From Burkholderia sp. (GTDB lineage: Bacteria; Pseudomonadota; Gammaproteobacteria; Burkholderiales; Burkholderiaceae), in the NCBI GenBank assembly GCA_031253835.1, contig JAIRVP010000076.1, forward strand, positions 62,001-126,000: a DNA stretch of 64,000 bases. The letters are read 5' to 3'. The translations under genes and the position numbers were made by a program. Positions 17,830 through 25,785 of the stretch are shown one piece after another (position 1 is the first letter of the stretch; each line of letters begins with the position of its first letter). Below the pieces are notes generated by a model, which was not told the DNA's origin, made no database searches, and was given only the letters and a program-made list of their open reading frames with translations.

Positions 17830-18546
17830 ATGTCACCTTATATTGCAGAATTCATCGGCACAGCGATCCTCGTGCTGCTCGGCAACGGCGCGGTCGCAAA
17901 CGTGCTGCTTGCAAAGACCAAGGGCAAAGGCGCGGACCTGATCGTGATCGTGATGGGCTGGGCGATGGCCGTGTTCGTCGCCGTGTACGTGACCGCGTCG
18001 TTCAGCGGTGCGCACCTGAACCCGATCGTCACGATCAGTCTCGCGCTCGCGGGCAAGTTCGCGTGGTCGAAAGTCGGCGGCTACGTCCTCGCGCAGATGC
18101 TCGGCGGGATGGCCGGCGCGCTGCTCGTGTGGCTCGCCTATCGCCAGCACTTCGCGAAGGAAGCCGATGCGGACCTGAAGCTCGCGGTGTTCTGCACGGC
18201 GCCGGCGATCCGCAGCGTCACGCACAACGTGCTGACCGAAGCGATCTGCACGTTCGTGCTGATCCTCGGCGTGCTGTACCTCGCGTCGCCGCAGGTCGGC
18301 CTCGGCGCGCTCGACGCGCTGCCCGTCGGCCTGCTCGTGCTCGGCATCGGCATCTCGCTCGGCGGCCCGACCGGCTATGCGATGAGCCCCGCACGCGACC
18401 TGTCGCCGCGCATCATGCACGCGCTGCTGCCGATCCCCGGCAAGCGCGACAGCGACTGGCGCTATGCATGGGTGCCCGTCGTCGGCCCGCTGCTCGGCGG
18501 TGCCGCGGCAGCCGGCCTGTATCTGCACCTGCATTCCACGATCTGA
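17830..18546 (+). CDS. glpF: Glycerol uptake facilitator (aquaglyceroporin) with atypical NPA boxes
   Basis: A 238-residue MIP-family channel with six membrane helices, closest in pattern to the aquaglyceroporins of Gram-positive bacteria (PIPGKRDSDWRYAWVPVVGPLLGG). It lets glycerol diffuse through the inner membrane. The two pore half-helix motifs are unusual: the first is Asn64-Pro65-Ile66 instead of NPA, the second is Ser186-Pro187-Ala188 instead of NPA. The filter arginine, Arg189, is kept. Position after glpK supports a glycerol role. ATG 17830 follows CGAGAGACAACC. Confidence 0.92.
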   Translation: MSPYIAEFIGTAILVLLGNGAVANVLLAKTKGKGADLIVIVMGWAMAVFVAVYVTASFSGAHLNPIVTISLALAGKFAWSKVGGYVLAQMLGGMAGALLVWLAYRQHFAKEADADLKLAVFCTAPAIRSVTHNVLTEAICTFVLILGVLYLASPQVGLGALDALPVGLLVLGIGISLGGPTGYAMSPARDLSPRIMHALLPIPGKRDSDWRYAWVPVVGPLLGGAAAAGLYLHLHSTI

Positions 18547-18558
18547 TCGCGGTCTGAA

Positions 18559-18591
18559 CGAAGCGCGCGACGTTCGGCGTCGCGCGCTTCG
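18559..18591. terminator. Strong hairpin between glpF and the reductase gene
   Basis: A perfect 14-bp GC-rich stem, CGAAGCGCGCGACG / CGTCGCGCGCTTCG, closed by TTCGG. It lies between the convergent glpF and reductase genes. There is no long T-run on either side, so it is a terminator-like or 3'-end-protecting structure. Confidence 0.65.
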
Positions 18592-18617
18592 CCCTTCCCT
18601 GCCTCGCTTCCCTTCCG

Positions 18618-19868
18618 CTACCGGTCGCGCACGGCCGTCACCAGCGACTTGAGCTTCACGTCGACGTCCGCGACAGCCGCCGGCGTCACGTCGATCCCGC
18701 GCTCGACCAGCATTCGCGCCACCCGCATTTCCTTGACGAATCCCGACGTACGGCCGAAGCCGCTTGCGGCGACGAGCCGCTCGCGTGCGTCGAAATGGAA
18801 ATGGATTTCCGCATCGTCGCCGAGCGTGCGCGCGACCGATCGCTCGCCGAGCGCCGGCTCCCCGGCCACCTGCAACTGCGCGTCGTATTGATCGGACCAG
18901 AACCACGGCGCGTCGCGATACGGTTCGTCCGCGCCGAGCATGTTGCGTGCGGCGATGCGCGCCTGCGTCTCGGCGCCGTGCCACGTCTCCAGCCGGACCA
19001 GCCGCCCCGATAAAGCGCTGGGGAAGACCGCGACATCGCCGGCCGCGTAAATGCCCTTCGCCGAGGTTTCGAGCTGCGCGTTCACGACGATCCCGCGCTC
19101 GACCGCGAGCCCCGCGCCGCGCGCGAGTTCGTCGGCCGGGTCGAGGCCGATGCCGGCGACGACCGTATCGGCGATCAACGTGTCGCCATCGTCGAGCACG
19201 ACGGCCAGCGCGCCGCCGGACATCCGCTCGATCGCAACGGGTGTCCGGCTCATGCGGATCGTCACGCCCTGCGCCTCGTGCAGCGCGTGCACGCGTGTCG
19301 CGATCGCTTCCGGCACCGCGCGGCCGAGCAGCCGCGGCGCCGCATCGAGCACGGTCACGCGGCAGCCGCGCAGTCGCGCCGACGCCGCCACTTCGAGACC
19401 GATGAAACCGCCGCCGATCAGCACGATCCGTGCGTCGGGCACGAGCCGCGCGCCGAGCGCCGCCGCATCGTCGAGCGTGCGCAATGCGAATACGCCGTCG
19501 AGTGTCGCGCCCGGAATCGCAAGCCGGCGCGCGCGGCCGCCGGTCGCGAGCAGCAGCGCTTCGCAGGAAAACACGCGCCCGCCGGACACGCGCACCTCGC
19601 GTGCATGCGGATCGATGCGCTCGACGGTTCCGGCAACCGCCTCGATGCCGTCCGCCGCCCACGCGTCCGGATCGCGCAACCGGCATTGCGCCGCGCTGCG
19701 CTCGCCCGTCAGCACGCCCTTCGACAACGGCGGCCGTTCGTACGGCAGGTGCGCTTCCGCGCCGATCATCACGATGCGCCCGCGCCAGCCGGACTCGCGC
19801 AGCACCTGCGCCGCGCGGCCGCCCGCATGGCCGGCGCCGACAATCGCCATCACCCGGTCGTGGGTCAT
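18618..19868 (-). CDS. Ferredoxin-NAD(P) reductase, oxygenase electron-transfer component (MocF-like)
   Basis: A 416-residue FAD/NAD-binding reductase of the rubredoxin/ferredoxin reductase type. The FAD motif is VGAGHAGGRAAQVLRESG, the NAD motif IGGGFIGLEVAASARLRG, and the second FAD motif KGIYAAGDVAVFP; PYERPPLSKG is characteristic of oxygenase reductases. It would take electrons from NADH to the Rieske ferredoxin encoded 4 bp upstream. With that gene and the desaturase it forms a three-part oxygenase transcribed on the minus strand. The same set occurs as mocD-mocE-mocF in rhizopine catabolism of rhizobia. Confidence 0.88.
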   Translation of the reverse strand: MTHDRVMAIVGAGHAGGRAAQVLRESGWRGRIVMIGAEAHLPYERPPLSKGVLTGERSAAQCRLRDPDAWAADGIEAVAGTVERIDPHAREVRVSGGRVFSCEALLLATGGRARRLAIPGATLDGVFALRTLDDAAALGARLVPDARIVLIGGGFIGLEVAASARLRGCRVTVLDAAPRLLGRAVPEAIATRVHALHEAQGVTIRMSRTPVAIERMSGGALAVVLDDGDTLIADTVVAGIGLDPADELARGAGLAVERGIVVNAQLETSAKGIYAAGDVAVFPSALSGRLVRLETWHGAETQARIAARNMLGADEPYRDAPWFWSDQYDAQLQVAGEPALGERSVARTLGDDAEIHFHFDARERLVAASGFGRTSGFVKEMRVARMLVERGIDVTPAAVADVDVKLKSLVTAVRDR

Positions 19869-19872
19869 CGCG

Positions 19873-20181
19873 TCACACCTCGATCAGGATGCGGCCGTCC
19901 TCGATCTTCGCGCGGTACGTGCGCAGCTTCTCGCACGCGGGCGCCGACAGCGGCCGGCCGTCGCGCACGTCGAAGCGCCCGTTGTGCTTCGGGCATTCGA
20001 TCACGTGGTCCATCACGAACCCGTCGGCGAGATGCACCTGCTCGTGCGTGCACAGGCCGTCGCTCGCATAGACCTGCCCGTCGATCCGGTAGATCGCGTA
20101 CGTCCGGCCTGCGTGGTCGAAGCGTGCGACGTCTTCGTCGTCGATGTCGTCGAGCGCGCCGGTGTCGATCCATTGCGTCAT
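19873..20181 (-). CDS. Rieske [2Fe-2S] ferredoxin (MocE-like)
   Basis: A 102-residue soluble Rieske ferredoxin. Cluster ligands are Cys44 and His46 (GLCTHEQ) and Cys63 and His66 (ECPKHNGRFD), the CxH-CxxH pattern. It should carry electrons from the reductase encoded immediately downstream to the membrane oxygenase encoded upstream. ATG 20181 follows GGAGACACGCAAC. The gene lies 36 bp after the desaturase gene and 4 bp before the reductase gene, so one transcript is very likely. Confidence 0.92.
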   Translation of the reverse strand: MTQWIDTGALDDIDDEDVARFDHAGRTYAIYRIDGQVYASDGLCTHEQVHLADGFVMDHVIECPKHNGRFDVRDGRPLSAPACEKLRTYRAKIEDGRILIEV

Positions 20182-20217
20182 GTTGCGTGTCTCCTGGGTT
20201 GGCGGGTTCGATGGCGG

Positions 20218-21300
20218 TCACGCACGCGCGGCTTCCGGCACCGGTCGCACGACGTAGTCGGACGGGTCGCGCGTCTGCCGGACCAGCGCCGGCACGATCT
20301 CCGCGTACGCGGCCAGCGTGCTGCGGTACGGCGGCGGCATGTCGGCCTTCACGGCGTCGTGCAGCTTCGGCAGCGCGTGGAACGGCACCATCGGGAACAT
20401 GTGGTGCTCGACGTGATAGTTCATGTTCCAGTACAGGAAGCGGAACACCGGATTCATCATCACGGTGCGGCAGTTGCGCCGGTGATCGAGCACGTTCTCG
20501 GGCATGCCCGCGTGCTGCGTCAGGCCAAAGTACAGGTACAGCCACGCGCCGTAGAGGCTCGGCAGCCCGATGTAGAGCAGCGGCAGGATCGTGCGCCAGT
20601 AAAGCGACGCCCCGATCACGAGCGCGTAGACCGCGAGATGGATGCGCGATTCGCGCACGACCTTCGGCCATTCCGATTCGGGCACGTAGGTGCGCTCCTC
20701 GTCGTCGAGCCGGCCGGTGAACGACACCGCGACCATCTTGCGCAGCTCGCCGGCCACATGCTTCAGCGCGACGACGTTCAGCGCGAGCGCGAGCCAGTCG
20801 GTCGGCTTCGGCGCGGCGATTTCCGGATCGCGCCCGACGACCAGCGTATCGGTGTGGTGGCGCGCATGGCTCCAGCGCCATGCCGTTGCGCGGCGGAACA
20901 CCTGGAACGACGCGACCTGGTACAGCACGTCGTTCATCCAGCGCGTGCGGAACGCGGTGCCGTGCCCGCATTCGTGCCAGCGCGAGTCGGCCGGGCTGCA
21001 GTAGAGCGTGCCGTACACGAAGAACGCGGGGATCGCCCACGCCGAATGCGCGCGCCACGCCAGCCACGCGAGCACGCCGCTGATCGCGATCGCCGCGTAC
21101 CAGATCAGCGTGTCGCGGATCGCGCGCGCATCGCCGCGCTGCATCAGCTGCTTCATCAGCGGCCGCGGCACCGCGCACCGGTACCACGCCGCATTGACGA
21201 GCCCTGCCGCGTGCGCGCGCTCGCCGGCGCCGCCGATCATTCGGTATGCCTGACGGCGCGCCGCCGTGCGGTCGCGCGCCTGGTCGTCGGGTTGAGCCAC
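20218..21300 (-). CDS. Membrane fatty-acid-desaturase-family oxygenase (MocD-like)
   Basis: A 360-residue integral membrane diiron enzyme. The three histidine boxes are His109-His113 (HECGH), His145-His149 (HARHH) and His296-His300 (HVEHH), with hydrophobic segments around residues 65-105 and 222-262. This superfamily includes desaturases, hydroxylases and MocD of rhizopine catabolism. Pairing with a Rieske ferredoxin and reductase, rather than a lipid-gene context, favours a hydroxylase or O-demethylase over lipid desaturation. GTG 21300 is chosen because AGGGAGACAGAC precedes it; an in-frame start at 21360 lacks a site. Divergent from the LacI-type regulator gene. Confidence 0.85.
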   Translation of the reverse strand: MAQPDDQARDRTAARRQAYRMIGGAGERAHAAGLVNAAWYRCAVPRPLMKQLMQRGDARAIRDTLIWYAAIAISGVLAWLAWRAHSAWAIPAFFVYGTLYCSPADSRWHECGHGTAFRTRWMNDVLYQVASFQVFRRATAWRWSHARHHTDTLVVGRDPEIAAPKPTDWLALALNVVALKHVAGELRKMVAVSFTGRLDDEERTYVPESEWPKVVRESRIHLAVYALVIGASLYWRTILPLLYIGLPSLYGAWLYLYFGLTQHAGMPENVLDHRRNCRTVMMNPVFRFLYWNMNYHVEHHMFPMVPFHALPKLHDAVKADMPPPYRSTLAAYAEIVPALVRQTRDPSDYVVRPVPEAARA

Positions 21301-21392
21301 GTCTGTCTCCCTGGTTTCTTGTGCGAGGAAAGCGCGACAAGCGCTCCGCCATGGGATCAAAATTAGGCGTCCGGCCTCCGCGGCTCAATCGA

Positions 21393-21410
21393 AACGTTGA
21401 CGAAATTTCG
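21393..21410. promoter_or_regulatory. Candidate LacI-family operator in the divergent promoter region
   Basis: AACGTT (21393-21398) and the perfect palindrome CGAAATTTCG (21401-21410) lie side by side between the desaturase gene and the LacI-type regulator gene. Central CG steps within A/T flanks are common in LacI-family operators. Assignment is by position and symmetry only. Confidence 0.35.
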
Positions 21411-21473
21411 CCATCGCTTTAGCGTTTCCGGCAACGCCACGCGATCGATGGCGACTCAACGATGGAGACGACC

Positions 21474-22538
21474 ATGGCAGGTGAATCCGGGCCGCGCTGG
21501 CGCAAGCGCACCGCGCGCTTCGACGAGATCGCGGCGCTCGCGGGCGTCAGCACGACCACCGTCGACCGCGTGCTGAACGAGCGCGGCAGCGTGTCGGCGC
21601 AGGCGCGCGAGCGCGTGGTGGCCGCCGCGCGGCAGCTCGGCGTGCCGCGGCAGCTGCCCGACACGCGGCACGGGCTGATCCACGTCGACGTGCTGCTGCC
21701 CGATACCGACGCGCCATTCTTCCGGCGGCTGCAGCAGGCGCTGCAGCGCTCGCTGCAGATGCTCGACCGGCGCGTGGTCGTGCACCGGACGATCCTGCCC
21801 GCCGCGGACGACGAACGCGCCGCCGTGCTGATCGAACGGCCCGCGTACCGGCGCGCGGCGCTGATCGTCACCGCACGCGACACGGCCCGCGTGCGCGACG
21901 CGCTGGCCGGCGCGATCGCGCGCGGCGAGACCGTCGTCACGATGGTCACCGACATCGGCGGCATCGACCGCGCGCACTTCGCCGGCATCGACAACTACCG
22001 CGCCGGGCGCACGGCCGGCTACTACATCGGCCGCCTCGCGGCGCGCCCCGGCCGCGTGCTGCTGCTCGGCGGGCGCATGGGCTACCGCGCGCACGCCGAC
22101 CGGATGGCCGGCTGCCGCGACCAGCTCGCCGACGCGTTCGCCGCCGTCCGCTGCGACGACGAGCCGGTCGAGACGCTCGACCAGGACGACCGCTGCTACC
22201 GCGCGGTGACGAAGGCGCTGCAGGCACACGACGACGTCGTCGCGATCTACAACAGCGGCGCCGGCTCGGCCGGCATCGAAGCCGCGCTGCGCAAGGCCGG
22301 CGCGATCGGGCGCGTCGTGTGGATCGGCCACGAGATGATCGACCAGCACCGCACCTTCATCGAGGCCGGCGCGATGGATCTCGCGATCGACCAGGATCCG
22401 GACGGCCAGGCGATTTCCGCGCTGCAGCACGTGCTCCATGCCTGCGGGATCGTCGAACAGCCGCCGCCGGGCGACCCGGTCGAATTCCGCGTGTTCTGCC
22501 CGGCGAACGTACGGACGAGCGCGTACCTGCAACCCTGA
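21474..22538 (+). CDS. LacI-family transcriptional regulator
   Basis: A 354-residue regulator. The N-terminal HTH and hinge region reads FDEIAALAGVSTTTVDRVLNERG, the LacI type, here with the TTVDRVLN variant often seen in polyol and inositol regulators. The remainder is a periplasmic-binding-protein-like sensor domain (FAGIDNYRAGRTAGYYIGR, IYNSGAGSAGIEAAL, AIDQDPDGQA). ATG 21474 follows GGAGACGACC. It stands between the oxygenase arm and the dehydrogenase/isomerase arm and probably controls both in response to the substrate or an inositol-like intermediate. Confidence 0.88.
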   Translation: MAGESGPRWRKRTARFDEIAALAGVSTTTVDRVLNERGSVSAQARERVVAAARQLGVPRQLPDTRHGLIHVDVLLPDTDAPFFRRLQQALQRSLQMLDRRVVVHRTILPAADDERAAVLIERPAYRRAALIVTARDTARVRDALAGAIARGETVVTMVTDIGGIDRAHFAGIDNYRAGRTAGYYIGRLAARPGRVLLLGGRMGYRAHADRMAGCRDQLADAFAAVRCDDEPVETLDQDDRCYRAVTKALQAHDDVVAIYNSGAGSAGIEAALRKAGAIGRVVWIGHEMIDQHRTFIEAGAMDLAIDQDPDGQAISALQHVLHACGIVEQPPPGDPVEFRVFCPANVRTSAYLQP

Positions 22539-22682
22539 ATCGCGTCGCGCGCTGCGCCGCGTGCGCCTGGTGAAAAAATCGACCGCCGCATGGGCGATTT
22601 TTCGTCAACGCCGGTCATGCAGCCCGCGCCGCGCATCCGTACATTGGACAGCCATCCGCAGAACGACAATGGACAGGAGACG

Positions 22683-23681
22683 ATGGCTGAACCGATCCTC
22701 ATCGGCGTGAACCTCGACGGCGTGCTCGAACACGACGGCCTGCCGTTGCCCGCGCCCGCGGAACGCTTCCGGATGGTCGCCGAGGCCGGCGTGTTCGACT
22801 ACGTCGAAAAGAACCCGGTGCGCGGCGAAGACCTGTCGCCGTATTTCGCGCTGGTCGACCGCCATGCGCTGCCGATTCGCGTGATCGGCGGCATCTGGTG
22901 CGCGGGCCGCGACGAAGCGCACATCGCCGAGATCGTCGACGCAGGCGCGCGGTTCGGCAGCACGGTGCTCAACTGCCAGCTGTTCGCGCATCACGCGGAC
23001 GGCCATCCGCTGTCGGAGCGCGAAGTCGCCGATTTCTACCTGCGTACCCATGAACGCGGCGAGCCGGCCGGCTGCCTGCCGAGCCTCGAAGTGCACGTCG
23101 ACATGTGGAGCGAGGATTTCGCGCGCGTGGCACGCGTCGCGCAGCATGTCGAGCAGGCCGGCGCGCCGTTCCGGATCACGCTCGATCATTCGCACCTGCT
23201 GTTCAAGATCGGCAATCGCGCCGAACTCGATGCGTCGGGCATGCAGGATTCGGCCGACGGCCGCCCGATGCTCGACCCGGCTTCACCCGCTGCCTTCTAC
23301 ACCGACTGGATCGCGCGCGGCTGGGTCCGGCATGCGCATGCGCGCAGCGTCGCGCCGAACAATCCCGACAACCGCTGGATGCGCCGCGCGGACGGCCGGC
23401 CCGGGCGCGGCATCCAGTACCCGTTCGTCGCGCCTGCGCCGGGCGCGTATCACGGCGAATGGCACGCGGCGTCGCTCGATACGTGGAAAGCCGCACTGCG
23501 CCAGTTGCTGCACGCGCAGGTTCACGCGCGGCCGTCGCCGCTCGAACAGATCAGTTGCGAGTTCATCCCGTTTCCCGACTACGGCGGCGGCGCACGCTAT
23601 TCGATCTTCGACAACAACGTCGCGTGCGCGCACTGGCTGCGCGACACATGGCATGCCCTCGCCGCCCGCACCGGCACCTGA
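22683..23681 (+). CDS. Unrecognised protein, possibly TIM-barrel sugar isomerase-like
   Basis: A 332-residue soluble protein that I cannot assign to a named family with confidence. Segments such as RVIGGIWCAGRDEAHIAEIVDAG, SLEVHVDMWSED and FRITLDHSHLL alternate strands and helices as in xylose-isomerase-like TIM barrels, with His, Asp and Glu at strand ends that could bind a metal. No signal peptide or membrane segment. ATG 22683 follows GACAGGAGACG. It lies between the regulator gene and the MocC-like gene, all codirectional with gaps of 144 and 37 bp, so a role in the same pathway is likely. Confidence 0.6.
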   Translation: MAEPILIGVNLDGVLEHDGLPLPAPAERFRMVAEAGVFDYVEKNPVRGEDLSPYFALVDRHALPIRVIGGIWCAGRDEAHIAEIVDAGARFGSTVLNCQLFAHHADGHPLSEREVADFYLRTHERGEPAGCLPSLEVHVDMWSEDFARVARVAQHVEQAGAPFRITLDHSHLLFKIGNRAELDASGMQDSADGRPMLDPASPAAFYTDWIARGWVRHAHARSVAPNNPDNRWMRRADGRPGRGIQYPFVAPAPGAYHGEWHAASLDTWKAALRQLLHAQVHARPSPLEQISCEFIPFPDYGGGARYSIFDNNVACAHWLRDTWHALAARTGT

Positions 23682-23718
23682 TGCGAACCCGCCCCACTCG
23701 AGACCCAAGGACACAACG

Positions 23719-24546
23719 ATGACGCAGGCCTTCCACTTTTCGCTGAACCGGATGAGCGCGCCGCGCTTGCCGCTCGACCGCTATGTCGCGCTGTGCCGGC
23801 GCCTCGGCGTCGACACGATCGAGATCCGCAACGATCTCGACGGCGTCGAGATCGCCGACGGCACGCCGGCCGCGGCCGTGCGCGCGACGGCCGAAGCCGG
23901 CGGCGTGACGATCCTGACGATCAACGCGCTGCAGCGCTTCGAGCAATGGAACGCCGAGCGCGCGGACGAGGCGACCGTGCTGGCCGACTACGCGGCGCAA
24001 TGCGGCGCGCGTGCGCTGGTGCTGTGCCCGACCAACAGCCGCAACGACACGCGCGGCGCGGACGCACGCCATGCGGATCTCGTGAAGGCATTGAAGGCGC
24101 TGAAGCCGATCCTCGAAGCACGCGGCCTGCTCGGCTTCATCGAGCCGCTCGGCTTCGAGGAATGCGCGCTGCGCCGCAAATCCGATGCGGTGAAAGCCCT
24201 CTACGACGCGGCGGGCGAACAGGTCTTCCGGCTCGTGCACGACACGTTCCACCATCACCTGTCCGGCGAGGACATCTTCTTCCCGAACCTGACGGGCCTC
24301 GTGCACCTCTCCGGCGTCGAGGAAGCCGGCCTGCCGGTCGACCGGATGCGCGACGGCCACCGCGTGCTGGTCGGCGGCGCCGACCGGCTCGGCAACATCC
24401 GGCAGCTGCGCGAACTGCTTGCACGCGGCTACCGCGGCGCGTTCTCGTTCGAGCCGTTCGCGAGCGAGATCGCCGAAGCCGGCGACATCGAAGACCGGCT
24501 GCGCGCGAGCATCGACTACGTGCGCGGCGAGTTGGCCGATCGCTGA
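23719..24546 (+). CDS. MocC/IolE-like TIM-barrel isomerase or dehydratase
   Basis: A 275-residue TIM-barrel protein of the xylose-isomerase-like (AP endonuclease 2) superfamily. Strand-end residues that could bind a divalent metal are seen in GFIEPLGFEECALR (Glu), LVHDTFHHHLSGED (Asp, His) and FSFEPFASEI (Glu). In pattern it resembles MocC of rhizopine catabolism and IolE-like enzymes acting on inositol keto-derivatives. ATG 23719 follows AAGGACACAACG. It is followed 67 bp later by a MocA/IolG-like dehydrogenase gene. The exact reaction is not known from sequence. Confidence 0.78.
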   Translation: MTQAFHFSLNRMSAPRLPLDRYVALCRRLGVDTIEIRNDLDGVEIADGTPAAAVRATAEAGGVTILTINALQRFEQWNAERADEATVLADYAAQCGARALVLCPTNSRNDTRGADARHADLVKALKALKPILEARGLLGFIEPLGFEECALRRKSDAVKALYDAAGEQVFRLVHDTFHHHLSGEDIFFPNLTGLVHLSGVEEAGLPVDRMRDGHRVLVGGADRLGNIRQLRELLARGYRGAFSFEPFASEIAEAGDIEDRLRASIDYVRGELADR

Positions 24547-24613
24547 TACGTCACCCCGGCACGCAGCCGACACCCGCCGCGCGCCGGAAAAATCCAATCG
24601 ACAGGAGAACGGA

Positions 24614-25600
24614 ATGATCGAATTTGCCTTGTTCGGCGCGGGCAGGATCGGCAAGATCCATGCGGCGAACCTCGCGCGCCACCCGGGCGCGACACTCCGG
24701 TACGTGATCGACCGCCATGCGCCGTCGGCCGACGCGCTGGCCCGCGCGCACGGCGCGCAGGTCGCCGACATCGAACGCGCGCTCGGCGATGCATCGGTGC
24801 AGGCCGTCGTGATCGCGTCGAGCACCGACACGCACGCCGACCTCATCGTCGCGGCCGCGAACGCGGGCAAGGCCGTGTTCTGCGAGAAGCCGGTCGACCT
24901 GACCGTCGAGCGTTCGCGCGCGTGCGCGGAGGTCGTCCGGCGCACCGGCGTGACCTGCATGATCGGCTTCCAGCGCCGCTTCGATCCGACCTTCGCCGCG
25001 CTGAAGGCACGCGTCGAGCGCGGCGAGATCGGTGCGCCGGAAATGCTGGTCGTCACGAGCCGCGACCCGGGCGCGCCGCCGGTCGACTACCTCCGCAGCT
25101 CGGGCGGCATCTTCAAGGACATGCTGATCCACGACTTCGACGTGTTCCGCTGGATCCTCGGCGACGAGGCGCAGACGCTGCACGCGACCGGCAGTTGCCT
25201 GACCGACCCGGCCGTGCGCGAAGCGGGCGACATCGATTCGACCGCCGTGACGATCCGTACGCGGCGCGGGCTGCTGTGCCAGATCAACACGTCGCGACGC
25301 GCGGCCTACGGCTACGACCAGCGCTTCGAGCTGCTCGGCAGCAACGGGATGCTGCAGGCCGGCAACGTGCGGCCGACCGAGGTGAGCGCGTGGCTCGCCG
25401 GCGGCATCGCGACGGACGTACCGGAGCCGTTCTTCCTCGAACGCTACCGGCATGCGTACGCGGCCGAGATCGCGCACTTCGTCGACGCGCTGCGCGACGG
25501 CACGCCGGTCCGGACGACGATCGACGACGGGCTCGCGGCGCTCGAGCTGGCCGAGGCCGCGATGACGTCGTGGAAAACGGGGCGCGTGATCGAGCTGTAA
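24614..25600 (+). CDS. Inositol 2-dehydrogenase-like oxidoreductase (IolG/MocA family)
   Basis: A 328-residue NAD-dependent Gfo/Idh/MocA-family dehydrogenase. The Rossmann motif GAGRIGKIHAANL is at residues 7-19, the catalytic-lysine motif is FCEKPVDL, and the substrate region GGIFKDMLIHDFDVFRWI carries the Asp and His used by inositol dehydrogenases. It probably oxidises myo- or scyllo-inositol or an inosamine-like polyol to a keto form. ATG 24614 follows CAGGAGAACGGA. It closes the plus-strand arm of the island. Confidence 0.87.
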   Translation: MIEFALFGAGRIGKIHAANLARHPGATLRYVIDRHAPSADALARAHGAQVADIERALGDASVQAVVIASSTDTHADLIVAAANAGKAVFCEKPVDLTVERSRACAEVVRRTGVTCMIGFQRRFDPTFAALKARVERGEIGAPEMLVVTSRDPGAPPVDYLRSSGGIFKDMLIHDFDVFRWILGDEAQTLHATGSCLTDPAVREAGDIDSTAVTIRTRRGLLCQINTSRRAAYGYDQRFELLGSNGMLQAGNVRPTEVSAWLAGGIATDVPEPFFLERYRHAYAAEIAHFVDALRDGTPVRTTIDDGLAALELAEAAMTSWKTGRVIEL

Positions 25601-25610
25601 CGAATCAAAC

Positions 25611-25640
25611 GGCGGCGGCGCGTACCAGCGGGCCGCCGCC
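25611..25640 (+). terminator. Hairpin after the dehydrogenase gene
   Basis: GGCGGCGGC (25611-25619) pairs with GCCGCCGCC (25632-25640) around a 12-base loop, 10 bp past the stop codon. No T-run follows, so termination efficiency is uncertain. Confidence 0.45.
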
Positions 25641-25785
25641 GCGCGATCCGCCGCACACCTGCACGACAGGCGGCAACGGTACGGCCCGATCGGGCAAATT
25701 TGCCGAAACGTCACGTGGCGCGTGCGTGAAAGCACGTATGATGGCGAATTGATCGGCGTCGCCGATTGTCCGCTTGTTCACCATC

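Noticed and set aside
18618-21300. Lipid desaturation operon
   Set aside because: The third gene pair (Rieske ferredoxin plus ferredoxin reductase) and the inositol-type neighbours fit a MocD-like oxygenase better, though lipid activity is not excluded.
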